The notes beneath the pieces were generated by a model. The model searched no databases. It had not been told where the DNA came from and saw nothing but the letters and a program-made list of their open reading frames with translations. From the NCBI GenBank assembly GCA_005503215.1, contig SCNS01000033.1, positions 1-33,744 of the forward strand: a stretch of DNA of 33,744 bases, written 5' to 3'. The stretch is from Sphingomonadaceae bacterium 3R27C6. Lineage in GTDB: Bacteria; Pseudomonadota; Alphaproteobacteria; Sphingomonadales; Sphingomonadaceae. The translations under genes and the position numbers were made by a program. This document shows, piece after piece, positions 1 to 8,816 of this stretch. Position 1 is the stretch's first letter, and the number at the start of each line of letters is the position of its first letter.

Positions 1-114
1 GGATACCTCATTCGTCGTCGCCCCCATCCGCGATCATGCTTTTTTTGAGCAGGCGGTTCTCCAGGGTCAGGTCGGCAACGCATTCCTTCAGGGCGCGGGC
101 TTCGCGGCGCAGAA
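1..114 (-). mobile_element. IS3-family insertion sequence remnant (end of orfA, first codons of orfB)
   Basis: Read on the minus strand, about 35 codons match the C-terminus of IS3-family OrfA, including the leucine-rich stretch LTLENRLLKKSM and the acidic end GGDDE. The OrfA stop TGA (8-10) overlaps an ATG (9-11) that opens M-R-Y-P in another frame, which is how OrfB of this family typically begins; OrfB runs off the window. The N-terminal part of OrfA and the terminal inverted repeat, expected at higher coordinates, are absent. Homology instead passes directly into a nucleotidase gene near 108-114. This is therefore a 5'-truncated copy left by a deletion or recombination, not a fresh insertion. 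Family assignment rests on recognised motifs only. Confidence 0.8.
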
Positions 115-612
115 ACGCACACCCTCGCTGAAGGCAGGCGGCATGGTCTTGTCGACGATCGGGCAGGCTATGCCGATGATTCCAACGCGCACGCCGCCAC
201 GTTCGACAACCCGCCACGGCGCGAAGTGCAAGTCACCATCGTCCTTCCGATAGCAGTTGATCGCCAGGATGGGATATTCGAGTTGCGCGGCGAGTTCACG
301 CACGCCCTCGGGTGTGTAAGCGAACTCCCAGTGGACGGTCATGGCATCCATCTTCAACGCGTTCATCATCGGCACCAGGGCGTGGCCTCGCGATGCGACC
401 GCGACATGGGTTCCGTGAAACGTGTCGCCGTTGTCGAGCGCGATCACCGCGCCTTCGGTTTCTCGCCTCACCCGATCGAAGAGCGTCGCAATGCGCGCGA
501 GGCCGCCCAGCTCGACAAAGGTCCATTCACCCCCATCGCGCACGAGCTCGCGATGCGGCTCAATGTAACCGTGAAGATCGTTGAGCTGAAGAATCGTCAG
601 GGTGCGTCGCAT
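88..612 (-). pseudogene. SoxB/5'-nucleotidase-like metallophosphoesterase, truncated by the IS3 remnant
   Basis: The first ~167 residues are the N-terminal part of a calcineurin-like phosphoesterase of the SoxB/UshA superfamily. A D-x-H metal motif lies in QLNDLHGY near residue 11, and the GD motif lies in LDNGDTFHG near residue 60. The usual GNH(E/D) motif is replaced by HWEF near residue 95, the substitution seen in SoxB thiosulfohydrolases and some relatives. The protein follows family sequence up to EGVRF (ending about 112) and then enters IS3 sequence and a stop at 88. The C-terminal metal ligands (H and GHxH) and the substrate domain are missing, so it should be inactive. There is no obvious secretion signal at the N-terminus. 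It is the last gene of the lnt - dsbA-like group, 51 nt after the dsbA-like stop, with a weak GAGA ribosome site. SoxB versus a general nucleotidase cannot be settled from this fragment. Confidence 0.75.
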
Positions 613-663
613 TGCAAATATCTCTTTCGAATAATTGCCGAAAACCTTTGAAAGAACACCAAG

Positions 664-1311
664 TCAAACTGCGCGTGCCGAGCGGAACGCCGACTTGAAC
701 TCTTCGAGGTTCAGCGCGCCGTTCACCAGGCGATGGCCGATCAAGTAGGCGGGTGTTCCCGCCAGTCCCAGCGTGAATGCCTCGGTTCTGGTACGCGCGA
801 TCAAGCGATCGATAGCTTCGCGCTGTGACGTGAAGTCGTTCTCGAGCTGCGCCCAATTGCCGCCCGATGCGTCGGCCACTTCGCGCAGAACGGCATCCTC
901 CAGGCGCCTTGGCTCTTTCATGAGCGCTTGGTGGAATTCGGAATAGATACCCTGCCGGTCGCTCGCGAGCGCGACGCGTGCGGAACGTTCGGAGAGCGCG
1001 CCGAAGATCGGCCATTCCTTGTAGATCAGCAAGACGCGGCCATCCTCCCGGGCGGCCTGGTGAAGTGCGGGGCTTGCAAAACGGCACGCGGGGCACTGAT
1101 AGTCGCCGAACACGACGACGTTGAGAGTGGCGTCGGGCGGCCCGGCGCGAGGGGCATCGGGGTCCTGGAGCAGCGCTTGCGCGGTCGCATTGGAGGCAAC
1201 ATCTATGCCCAAGGGCGCCAGTTCGCGCAGGACCGCGCTCGCGCCCCATCCCGCGAGCCCCACCACCGCGAGCTGTGACAGCTGCCGCCGCGACAATTTG
1301 CGTTCAGCCAC
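664..1311 (-). CDS. DsbA/Com1-like periplasmic thiol-disulfide oxidoreductase
   Basis: A 215-residue thioredoxin-fold protein of the DsbA family (thioredoxin_4 type). The redox motif C-P-A-C is at residues 73-76, after the strand VVVFGDYQ. The cis-proline region LAGTPAYLIG lies near the C-terminus. The N-terminus KLSRRQLSQLAVVG followed by a hydrophobic stretch looks like a Tat-type signal or anchor, so it should act in the periplasm. I chose the GTG at 1309-1311, which overlaps the lnt stop by 8 nt; an upstream ATG (1395) would add 28 residues lying entirely inside lnt and without homology. It should oxidise or isomerise periplasmic thiols. Co-transcription with lnt and a SoxB-like gene suggests an envelope or sulfur-enzyme maturation role (inference). 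A second DsbA-like gene is at 23468-24154. Confidence 0.88.
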   Translation of the reverse strand: MAERKLSRRQLSQLAVVGLAGWGASAVLRELAPLGIDVASNATAQALLQDPDAPRAGPPDATLNVVVFGDYQCPACRFASPALHQAAREDGRVLLIYKEWPIFGALSERSARVALASDRQGIYSEFHQALMKEPRRLEDAVLREVADASGGNWAQLENDFTSQREAIDRLIARTRTEAFTLGLAGTPAYLIGHRLVNGALNLEEFKSAFRSARAV

Positions 1312-2806
1312 AGGCCAGTCTCCACCGCCGCCAGAACGCGAAGGCCAGCAGGACGGCGGCCGCGCCGAGTGGCACAAGATCGCCCAGGCGGGCATAGACG
1401 GTCGGCGGAAGCGCTGCGGGCATGCTGGTGTTCAGCCTGCCGGCGCGATCGGTCGGAATGCTCGCCGCGACCGAACCATCGCTCCTGATCACGGCACTGA
1501 TTCCGGTCTGCGTGGCGCGGATCACAGGCAGACCGAGCTCGATGGCGCGCATCCGCGCCTGCGCGAGATGCTGCGGCGGGCCGTGCGGGCCGAACCAGGC
1601 ATCGTTGGAGGGGTTGAAGATGAAGGCCGGGCGCGTTTCGCGCGACGCCACCTCCCGTGCGAACGAAATCTCGTAACAGATCGCGACACTCGCTGCCGGA
1701 CCGCCGGCGGAGATCACCGTGTCGGCCGGTCCGGCGACGAGATCGCTTGTGCCCGGCACGAATTTATCCCAGCCGATCGCCGAGGCAATGGGCCGAAAAG
1801 GCAGATATTCGCCGAACGGCACCAGATGCTGCTTGTCATAGCGACCGAGGATTTCGCCCTTGTCGCCCACCAGGAACACGCTGTTGGTCGAAGCGCCGTC
1901 GGCGGTCCCGCCGATGCTGCCGGTCATGAGCAAATCCCCGGGACGCAAAGCGTTGGCGAGCCTGGCGCGGAGAGTGGCATTATCTTCGAGCCGCTCGGTG
2001 ATGGCCGCCTCGGGCCAGAAGATCATCCTGGATGTCGCAGCACCGGGCGATCGACGGGTCAGCCTGAGATACTGGTCGAGATTGCGGTCGCGAGAACCTT
2101 CGCGCCACTTGGCGTCCTGCCCGATATTGGCCTGGACCACTGAAATACTCTGCGCGGTGTCGGGCGGAATTGTCGGCTTGGGGAATGCGAGCAGTTCTGC
2201 GCCCACAAGAGTTGCCAGGATTGCGGCATGACGATCACCGGATGCGGCACTGGCCACCAACCCCGCGCAGAGCACCGTGAGTCCGGATAGGCCCAATGTA
2301 CCGAAGATCGCCGCGTTAAGCGAAATGTCCGGCACCGAGAGCCAGACCGCGCCGAGAGGGTTCCATCCGAAGCCCGTGAAGACGATCCCCCTCGTCCATT
2401 CGGCAAGCACGAAAAGGGGGGCTGCTGCCAGGGCAAATACGAGCCGATCGCCACGCGCAAGCCGATGTGCGAGCCCGAACGCCGCTGCCCAGTAGAGGGC
2501 TAGATATCCCGACAGGACGACGACGGCGACAGGTGCGAGCTCCGCCGGAATACCATCCTGCCACGCGAACGCCTCGGCGATCCAGCCCAGGCTAGTCACC
2601 CCGAGTGCCGTTCCAAAGGTCGCGGCATCAATCGCGGCGCTCCGCGACCGTGCCCGACTGGCCGTGCGACCGATCAGCAGGACGAGGGCACCGAACGTCA
2701 GCGGCCAAAGGTTAGTCGGTGCGAAGCCCAGACCAGCGCACACCCCTAGAATGGCCGGAACGCCATGGCGCTCCAGGCGCCGGACTATCCACGGCGCAGG
2801 ATGCAC
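1304..2806 (-). CDS. lnt: Apolipoprotein N-acyltransferase
   Basis: Transfers the third acyl chain to the N-terminal cysteine of lipoproteins in the inner membrane. The 500-residue product begins with several hydrophobic membrane segments (about 15-210). A nitrilase-like domain follows with the full catalytic triad: Glu266 in FWPEAAIT, Lys325 in YDKQHLVPFGEY and Cys377 in AICYEISF. These match E267/K335/C387 of the E. coli enzyme in order and spacing. The chosen start is GTG 2806, preceded by GCAGG; the open frame extends to an ATG at 2950, but those 48 residues show no family similarity. It is the first gene of a minus-strand operon with the DsbA-like gene, and is divergent from the RND operon across 2807-3054. 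Confidence 0.95.
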   Translation of the reverse strand: MHPAPWIVRRLERHGVPAILGVCAGLGFAPTNLWPLTFGALVLLIGRTASRARSRSAAIDAATFGTALGVTSLGWIAEAFAWQDGIPAELAPVAVVVLSGYLALYWAAAFGLAHRLARGDRLVFALAAAPLFVLAEWTRGIVFTGFGWNPLGAVWLSVPDISLNAAIFGTLGLSGLTVLCAGLVASAASGDRHAAILATLVGAELLAFPKPTIPPDTAQSISVVQANIGQDAKWREGSRDRNLDQYLRLTRRSPGAATSRMIFWPEAAITERLEDNATLRARLANALRPGDLLMTGSIGGTADGASTNSVFLVGDKGEILGRYDKQHLVPFGEYLPFRPIASAIGWDKFVPGTSDLVAGPADTVISAGGPAASVAICYEISFAREVASRETRPAFIFNPSNDAWFGPHGPPQHLAQARMRAIELGLPVIRATQTGISAVIRSDGSVAASIPTDRAGRLNTSMPAALPPTVYARLGDLVPLGAAAVLLAFAFWRRWRLACG

Positions 2807-2879
2807 TGCGTGCCTGCGAACCGTGTGGGACTGGGAATCGGATTTCGCGGCGAACACGCCGGCGGGGTCGCAGTCGAAT

Positions 2880-2978
2880 CTTACCGTGAGCTTAGCCCCA
2901 AGGAGGCTACGCGGCGCGGCAGCGCAAACGGATGCGAGCCCGCATGGCACGGCATGCCCCCGGTAAGCGGCCCTTAAG
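2880..2978. promoter_or_regulatory. Divergent lnt / RND control region with 11-bp TAAG direct repeats
   Basis: The 248-nt gap 2807-3054 holds no convincing gene. Within it, GGTAAG at 2962-2967 and CTTAAG at 2973-2978 share a TAAG core exactly 11 bp apart, about 76 nt ahead of the RND permease start. A weaker pair, CTTAC at 2880-2884 and CTTAG at 2891-2895, has the same 11-bp period nearer to lnt. The pattern matches pairs upstream of the oxidase operon (18263-18279) and beside the two-component genes (25006-25022). OmpR-family regulators of the PmrA/QseB type bind such tandem CTTAA-type half-sites, so I read this as a binding site for the regulator encoded at 25045 (inference). Confidence 0.5.
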
Positions 2979-3054
2979 CTTGCGCCTCTCTCAGCGCGTC
3001 CGGGAGGCCTTGCCCGATGTCCACTTGTCTCAGATTTCCCGGGAGCGTCTGCGC

Positions 3055-6000
3055 GTGATCCGTATCGTCCAGATCGCGCTGACGCGACCCCTGACCTTCA
3101 TCGTCATGGCGGTGGTGATATTCGGCGTTGGCGTGCTGGCAATCGCCCGCACTCCGGTCGACATCTTCCCACGCATCGGGGTGCCGGTCATTGCGACGGC
3201 GTGGTCCTACAACGGCCTCTCGCCGCGCGACATGGCGGGGCGGATCGTTACCCCCTACGAACGTGTGCTGAGCAGCGCGGTCAACGATATCGAGCATATC
3301 GAAAGCCAGTCGCTGAACGGTGTCGCAGTCGTCAAAATCTATTTCCAGCCCGACGTGGACATTCGCACCGCGACCGCCCAGGTCACCTCCATCTCCCAGA
3401 CGATCCTGCGTCAGCTGCCGCCCGGCACGACCCCGCCGATGATCGTCAATTACGACGCTTCGACAGTACCGATCCTCCAACTCGCGCTGTCGGGGGAGGG
3501 TCTCAACGAACAGCAACTGTTCGATCTCGGGCTCAACCAGCTGCGCCCGCAACTGGTGACCGTCCCGGGCGTCGCCATGCCGTTCCCTTCGGGCGGTAAG
3601 CAGCGCCAGATCCAGATCGATCTCGATGCCGAGGCACTGCAAGCGCGCGGCCTGTCGGCGGGCGATGTCGCCGCTGCCCTCTCGGACCAGACACAGATCA
3701 ATCCGGTCGGGTTCGCGAAGATCGGAGGCCTCCAATACAATATCAGTCTCAACAACGCGCCTGAATCGGTCGAACAGCTCAACAATCTCCCGGTCAAGGT
3801 CATCGACGGGACGACGGTGTTCATGCGCGATGTCGCCTACGTGCGCGACGGCGCCGCGCCGCAAACCAATGTCGTTCACGTCAACGGCCAGCGCTCGGCC
3901 TTGATGACCGTACTAAAGAACGGTGCTGCCTCGACACTCGCCATCGTCGGAGAGGTGAAGGCCCGCCTCCCGGCGGCAATTGCCGGCTTGCCCGGTGCCC
4001 TGCAGGTCGATCTTATCGGAGACCAGTCGCTGCTGGTGAAAGCCGCGGTGACCAGCGTGGTCTTGGAAGGCGCGCTGGCGGCGGCACTCACGTCGCTGAT
4101 GATCCTGCTCTTCCTCGGCTCGTGGCGCTCGACCGTGATCATCGTCGCGTCCATTCCGCTCGCCATCCTGGGTGCCATCGTCGGGCTGGCGGCGACCGGC
4201 CAGACCCTCAACGTCATGACGCTGAGCGGACTCGCGCTCGCGATCGGCATCCTGGTCGACGATGCCACGGTGACGATTGAGAATATCAACTGGCATCTCG
4301 AGCAGGGCAAACCCGTCGTGCGTTCGATCCTCGACGGCGCCGCCCAGATCGTCGCCCCGGCGCTTGTCGCGCTGCTGTGCATCTGCATCGTCTTCGTGCC
4401 GATGTTCTTCCTTCCCGGCGTCGCCGGCTTCCTGTTCGTTCCCCTCGCACTGGCGGTGGTCTTCGCCATGATCATGTCGTTCGTGATCTCGCGCACCCTG
4501 GTGCCGACCCTGGCGATGTATCTGCTCAAGCCGCACACCGAGCCCCATGGAGATGCTCCGCCTGCGCGCAATCCGCTGGTCAGGTTTCAGCAGCGGTTCG
4601 AACGGCGCTTCGAGGTGCTGCGGATACGCTACGAGAGGCTGCTCGGTATGACGCTTGAACGGCGCAGGGTTTTCGCGCCTGTCTTCCTCGCCGTCATGGC
4701 CGGATCGCTGGCGCTCGTCCCCTTGCTCGGCCGCGATTTCTTTCCGGCCGTCGATTCCGGACAGATAGCGTTGCATGTACGGGCTCCGGTCGGCACACGG
4801 ATCGAGGAGAGTTCGGCGACCTTTGCCCGTGTCCAGGCACGCATTCGCGAGCTGCTGCCCGAGGGGGAGATCACCTCCATGGTCGACAACATCGGCATTT
4901 CGGGGGCGCCGCTCAACAACATCTACGCCAATTCCGGCACCGTGGGGCCGAACGAAGGCGATATCCTCATCGCGCTTGCGGACGGCCACCAAGCGACCGA
5001 GGATCACATCGCCTTGCTGCGCCGGGAGCTTCCTGCGTCCTTTCCCGGGGTGGAATTCGCCTTTCTACCCGCCGATATGACCAGTCAGATCCTCAATTTC
5101 GGTTCGCCGGCGCCCATCGATATCCAGGTTCGCGGGCGCGACATGGCCGGCAACCAGGCTTACGCGCGCAAGTTGCTCAAGCGCCTGCGCGCCATTCCCG
5201 GGCTGGCTGATGCACGCATCCAGCAGTCGATGCGCTACCCGCAGATCAACGTCGACGTCGATCGCGCGAGAATGGCCTCCTATGGTCTCGATCAGCGCGA
5301 TGTGACCCAGAGCCTGGGCACCGCGCTCGCCGGGACTTCGCAGGCATCGCCGGTGTTTTATCTCAATCCGGAGAACGGCGTCTCGTACCCCGTGGTCGCG
5401 CAGGTACCCGAACGCAGCGTCGATTCGATCGGCGACATCGCGTCGCTGCCGGTCTCGAACGGCGCGGCCGGGACCGCGCAGACCCTCGGCGGCCTTGGCC
5501 AGATCAGCCGCGGGACGACCGCTTCCGTGATCAGCAAGTACGACATCCAGCCGGTCGTTAACCTCTACGCATCGACGCAGGGCCGCGACCTGGGAGCGGT
5601 CGTCGGCGACATCGAGGAGGCGATCGCCGCCCTCGAAGCCGACGTCCCGGAGGGCAGCCAGGTAACCGTGCGCGGGCAATACGCGACGATGGACGCAGCC
5701 TTCGCGGGCCTCGCGCTGGGGCTCATCGGCGCCATCGTCCTCATTTACCTCGTGATCGTCGTCAATTTTCAGAGCTGGGTCGACCCCTTGGTCATCATCG
5801 GCGCCTTGCCGGCAGCGCTGGCAGGAATTGTCTGGATGCTGTTCGGGACCGGCACGACTTTGTCTGTGCCGGCGCTGATCGGCGCGATCATGTGCATGGG
5901 CGTCGCCACCGCCAATGCGATCCTGGTGGTGAGCTTCGCACGCGAACGGCTCGCGGAAACCGGTGATGCGGCGCTGGCGGCCCGCGAGGCCGGGACGGTA

Positions 6001-6234
6001 CGGCTGCGCCCCGTGCTGATGACCGCCCTGGCGATGATCATCGGCATGGCGCCGATGGCGCTCGGGATCGGCGAAGGAGCGGAACAGAACGCTCCGCTCG
6101 GTCGCGCGGTCATCGGCGGCCTGCTCTTCGCAACCGGAGCGACGCTGTTCCTTGTGCCCGCCCTCTTCACGCTCGCGCATCGCAAGCGCGCTCAGCAACC
6201 CCCAGTGCTCGACCTGGAGCCTCTCAATGCTTGA
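3055..6234 (+). CDS. RND efflux transporter permease (AcrB/MexF-like, HAE1 type)
   Basis: A 1059-residue inner-membrane proton/drug antiporter. The N-terminal TM1 (IALTRPLTFIVMAVVIFGVG) and the family motif TPVDIFPRIGVPVI open two repeats, each with a large periplasmic loop followed by a cluster of TM helices. TM4 carries the proton-relay aspartates in LAIGILVDDATVTIENI. The second TM cluster includes AIMCMGVATANAILVVSFA. Start: GTG 3055 with GGGAG at 3041-3045; the frame stays open to 2932 but that 41-residue stretch is not family-like. It is the first gene of a permease - adaptor - outer-membrane-factor operon, and its stop overlaps the adaptor start by 8 nt. Having the permease ahead of the adaptor is less usual. 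Substrate cannot be read from the sequence. The 11-bp TAAG repeat upstream suggests two-component control. Confidence 0.95.
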   Translation: MIRIVQIALTRPLTFIVMAVVIFGVGVLAIARTPVDIFPRIGVPVIATAWSYNGLSPRDMAGRIVTPYERVLSSAVNDIEHIESQSLNGVAVVKIYFQPDVDIRTATAQVTSISQTILRQLPPGTTPPMIVNYDASTVPILQLALSGEGLNEQQLFDLGLNQLRPQLVTVPGVAMPFPSGGKQRQIQIDLDAEALQARGLSAGDVAAALSDQTQINPVGFAKIGGLQYNISLNNAPESVEQLNNLPVKVIDGTTVFMRDVAYVRDGAAPQTNVVHVNGQRSALMTVLKNGAASTLAIVGEVKARLPAAIAGLPGALQVDLIGDQSLLVKAAVTSVVLEGALAAALTSLMILLFLGSWRSTVIIVASIPLAILGAIVGLAATGQTLNVMTLSGLALAIGILVDDATVTIENINWHLEQGKPVVRSILDGAAQIVAPALVALLCICIVFVPMFFLPGVAGFLFVPLALAVVFAMIMSFVISRTLVPTLAMYLLKPHTEPHGDAPPARNPLVRFQQRFERRFEVLRIRYERLLGMTLERRRVFAPVFLAVMAGSLALVPLLGRDFFPAVDSGQIALHVRAPVGTRIEESSATFARVQARIRELLPEGEITSMVDNIGISGAPLNNIYANSGTVGPNEGDILIALADGHQATEDHIALLRRELPASFPGVEFAFLPADMTSQILNFGSPAPIDIQVRGRDMAGNQAYARKLLKRLRAIPGLADARIQQSMRYPQINVDVDRARMASYGLDQRDVTQSLGTALAGTSQASPVFYLNPENGVSYPVVAQVPERSVDSIGDIASLPVSNGAAGTAQTLGGLGQISRGTTASVISKYDIQPVVNLYASTQGRDLGAVVGDIEEAIAALEADVPEGSQVTVRGQYATMDAAFAGLALGLIGAIVLIYLVIVVNFQSWVDPLVIIGALPAALAGIVWMLFGTGTTLSVPALIGAIMCMGVATANAILVVSFARERLAETGDAALAAREAGTVRLRPVLMTALAMIIGMAPMALGIGEGAEQNAPLGRAVIGGLLFATGATLFLVPALFTLAHRKRAQQPPVLDLEPLNA

Positions 6235-7378
6235 TTTCCTGAAGCGCCACCGCTGGCTCGCCGGCTCGGTTTTTGCGGTGGTCCTCGTCCTTGGCGGTGG
6301 CCTCGCAGCGCGGAGCATAGCGGACGCCGAACTCGCGGAGGCCGCCCGGGCGAATGCACGTCCGGTCGTGGCGGTCGTCCTGCCGAAGCCGGCCGAGGAG
6401 ACCGTGCTGACCTTGCCCGGAACAATCGCCGCCCGCAACGAGGCCGCGATCAACGCGCGGACCAGCGGCTACGTCGCACGGTGGTACGCCGATATCGGCG
6501 ACACGATACGCGCGGGACAGACACTTGCGGTGCTCGACACGCCCGAGGTGGCGCAGCAGCTGGCGCAGGCCAAGGCCGATCTGCAGCTTGCCGTGGCCAA
6601 TCGCGCCCTTGCGGCAACGACCGCCGAGCGCTGGACTGCCCTTCGCGCCAAGGATGCGGTTTCGCAGCAGGAGACGGACGAAAAGCAGGGTCGCCTCGCC
6701 GCAGCATCGGCAAGCGTCAACTCGGCGCGGGCCAATGTATCCCGACTGGCGACGCTCGCCAATTACGCGCGGATCAGGGCGCCGTTTTCCGGCGTGGTGA
6801 CAAGCCGGTCAGCGCAGCTCGGCGCGCTGGTTTCCGCCGGAAATCCGGCGGGGCAGCCGCTCTTCACGATCGCCGACGTCAGCAGCCTGCGCGTCTATGT
6901 CCGGGTCCCACAGAGTCTAGCCGGGCAGATCACGAGAGGCGCTAAAGCAACGCTGAGCTTACCCGAATATCCGGGCGAGAACTTCGAGGCCGTGATGGTA
7001 CGCGATGCCGGGGCGGTGGAGCGCGGTTCGGGCTCGGTCCTCACCGAGTTCGCGGTAAGCAACCCGCAGCGCCGTCTCAAGCCGGGCGGCTTCGCCAGCC
7101 TCGCGATCCCGTTCATGGCCCGACCGGGTACGCTCACTCTTCCGGGAAGCAGCCTCATAACCGGTCCGAACGGCCCGATGGTCGCGGTCGTCGGCAAGAA
7201 CGGCCGGGTCGCGATGCGCAAGGTCAGCGTCGGCCGCGACGAAGGCAAGACGATCGAAATCCTGACCGGCATAGCGCCCACGGACCGGATCGTCCTGACC
7301 CCGCCGGACGCACTGGCACCAGGGGATTTGGTCCGCGTCGTCGCTCCCAAGAAAGGAACCGGGAATGCGCCGCGCTGA
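6227..7378 (+). CDS. RND periplasmic adaptor (membrane fusion protein)
   Basis: A 383-residue HlyD/AcrA-type adaptor linking the permease to the outer-membrane factor. An N-terminal anchor helix (about 11-28) is followed by a split lipoyl half (RTSGYVARWYADIGDTIRAGQ near 80-100), an alpha-hairpin rich in Ala, Gln and Glu (about 110-170), the second lipoyl half (YARIRAPFSGVVTSRSAQ) and beta-barrel/membrane-proximal domains (VYVRVPQSLAGQI onward). The start ATG 6227 overlaps the permease stop by 8 nt and has GGAG just upstream. The 3' end overlaps the outer-membrane factor by 14 nt. No lipobox is present, so it is probably anchored by the N-terminal helix. Confidence 0.94.
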   Translation: MLDFLKRHRWLAGSVFAVVLVLGGGLAARSIADAELAEAARANARPVVAVVLPKPAEETVLTLPGTIAARNEAAINARTSGYVARWYADIGDTIRAGQTLAVLDTPEVAQQLAQAKADLQLAVANRALAATTAERWTALRAKDAVSQQETDEKQGRLAAASASVNSARANVSRLATLANYARIRAPFSGVVTSRSAQLGALVSAGNPAGQPLFTIADVSSLRVYVRVPQSLAGQITRGAKATLSLPEYPGENFEAVMVRDAGAVERGSGSVLTEFAVSNPQRRLKPGGFASLAIPFMARPGTLTLPGSSLITGPNGPMVAVVGKNGRVAMRKVSVGRDEGKTIEILTGIAPTDRIVLTPPDALAPGDLVRVVAPKKGTGNAPR

Positions 7379-8816
7379 CTTCGTCCTTGTCGCCGCGCTC
7401 GCTTTGGGGGGCTGCGCGACCGCGCCGCCCCTATCGCGGCCCGTCGTCCCGGTTGGCGATCAATTCAAGCATGGAGCCGCATGGAAGGCGGCGCAGCCCG
7501 GCGACCATTTGCCGCGCGGCGAGTGGTGGCGTGATTTCGGCGACCCGCTGCTCGACGAGCTGATTGCCCGTGCCAACGCGGACGCGCCGACTCTCGCCGC
7601 GGCGGTCGCGCGTCTCGACCGCGCGGCGGCGCAAGCGCGCGCCGCAAACGCGGGTCGCTACCCGAGCCTCGATGCCCGCGCTTCGACGTTACGCGAGGAC
7701 GATCCGGCTGGGGGCAGTGTCGGGCGGACCGGGGCCGGCGCAGCCCTGTCCTATGAAATCGATCTGTGGGGCCGCGTCCGTAGCGCAGCCATCGCCAGCG
7801 AAGCTGACGCCGCGGCCGCGATCGCCGACTTGGAATCCGTGCGCCTCACACTTCATGCTGCCATTGCCGAAAGCTACTTCTCCTTGCGCGCGATCGACGC
7901 TGAAGAGGCCCTCCTTCGCCACACCGCTGAAGCCTATGAGCGGGCCGACCGGCTCATCCGAACGCGATACGACGGCGGGATCGCCTCGGGCGTGGATGTG
8001 AGCCGGTCGGCGGCGCAGCTCGCTCGCCTCCAAGCACGAGAGGAGACGCTTGCCGGCGAACGCGCAGCGGCTGAAAACGCGATCTCGGTGCTGATCGGCT
8101 CGCCCCCTTCGTCGTTCACGGTCCATCGCGGTGCAGAGCTGCCCGGACTGCCCGCAATGACCCCGGGACTGCCATCGTCCCTGCTCGAGCGCCGCGCTGA
8201 CGTTGCGCGGGCGGAACGCAGGCTTGAGGCCGCTAATGCCCGGATCGGCGCCGCACGCGCCGCGCTGTTCCCGACACTGACCCTTGGCCTGGACGGCGGA
8301 GTGCAGGCCGGCGGCACCGCATTGTTCGGTGCGCCGGCGGCCTTCTGGGCGCTGGGCCCGCTGACAGCGGCCCTCAATCTCTTCGACGGCGGTCGGCGCC
8401 GTGCCCAGATCGACGTTCGCGAAGCGGAATATCGCGAATTGGCCGCCGGCTACCGGGAGACCGTTCTCAATGCCTTCCGCGAAGTAGAGGATTCGCTCGC
8501 GCGCGCGACAGCGTTGTCGCGGCAGGAACAGGCTCTGGCGCTCGCGGCGCGGGCGGCGGGACGGAGCGAGGAACTGGCGCTCGATCGCTATCGCGATGGA
8601 GCCGCGGACTATCTGGAAGTCGTCACCGCGCAGACTGCGGCGCTCGAGGCCCAACAGGCCTATCTTCAGGTGCAGTTTGAGCGCCGGCGCGAAGCCGTCA
8701 CGCTAATACGCGCTTTGGGCGGCGGATGGCACGAGACCGCACTCGAGGACGCTCCACAAGCGGACCCTGCCTTGCGAAGGGAGCCCATGCCAGTACCGCC
8801 GTCAGGACCGAATTGA
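7365..8816 (+). CDS. RND outer-membrane channel lipoprotein (NodT family)
   Basis: A 483-residue TolC-like outer-membrane factor. The N-terminus has a lipoprotein signal with lipobox LGGC, giving Cys17. Two OEP repeats follow; typical landmarks are GEWWRDFGDPLLDEL, SYEIDLWGRVRSA and LSQ-type helical hairpins, then LNLFDGGRRRAQIDVREAEY and the C-terminal LIRALGGGW. Family members usually stop soon after GGGW; here about 30 more residues (HETALEDAPQ onward) follow, and they are encoded opposite the end of the P-type ATPase gene. The start ATG 7365 lies inside the adaptor gene. It should form the exit duct of the tripartite pump. As a lipoprotein it would depend on Lnt and the lipoprotein pathway encoded just to the left. 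Confidence 0.94.
   Translation: MRRADFVLVAALALGGCATAPPLSRPVVPVGDQFKHGAAWKAAQPGDHLPRGEWWRDFGDPLLDELIARANADAPTLAAAVARLDRAAAQARAANAGRYPSLDARASTLREDDPAGGSVGRTGAGAALSYEIDLWGRVRSAAIASEADAAAAIADLESVRLTLHAAIAESYFSLRAIDAEEALLRHTAEAYERADRLIRTRYDGGIASGVDVSRSAAQLARLQAREETLAGERAAAENAISVLIGSPPSSFTVHRGAELPGLPAMTPGLPSSLLERRADVARAERRLEAANARIGAARAALFPTLTLGLDGGVQAGGTALFGAPAAFWALGPLTAALNLFDGGRRRAQIDVREAEYRELAAGYRETVLNAFREVEDSLARATALSRQEQALALAARAAGRSEELALDRYRDGAADYLEVVTAQTAALEAQQAYLQVQFERRREAVTLIRALGGGWHETALEDAPQADPALRREPMPVPPSGPN

Noticed and set aside
2974..5007. Long minus-strand open frames (301, 231 and 364 codons) opposite the RND permease
   Set aside because: Low-complexity, Arg/Asp/His-rich translations without family motifs, lying exactly opposite a well-supported gene in GC-rich DNA; no ribosome sites.
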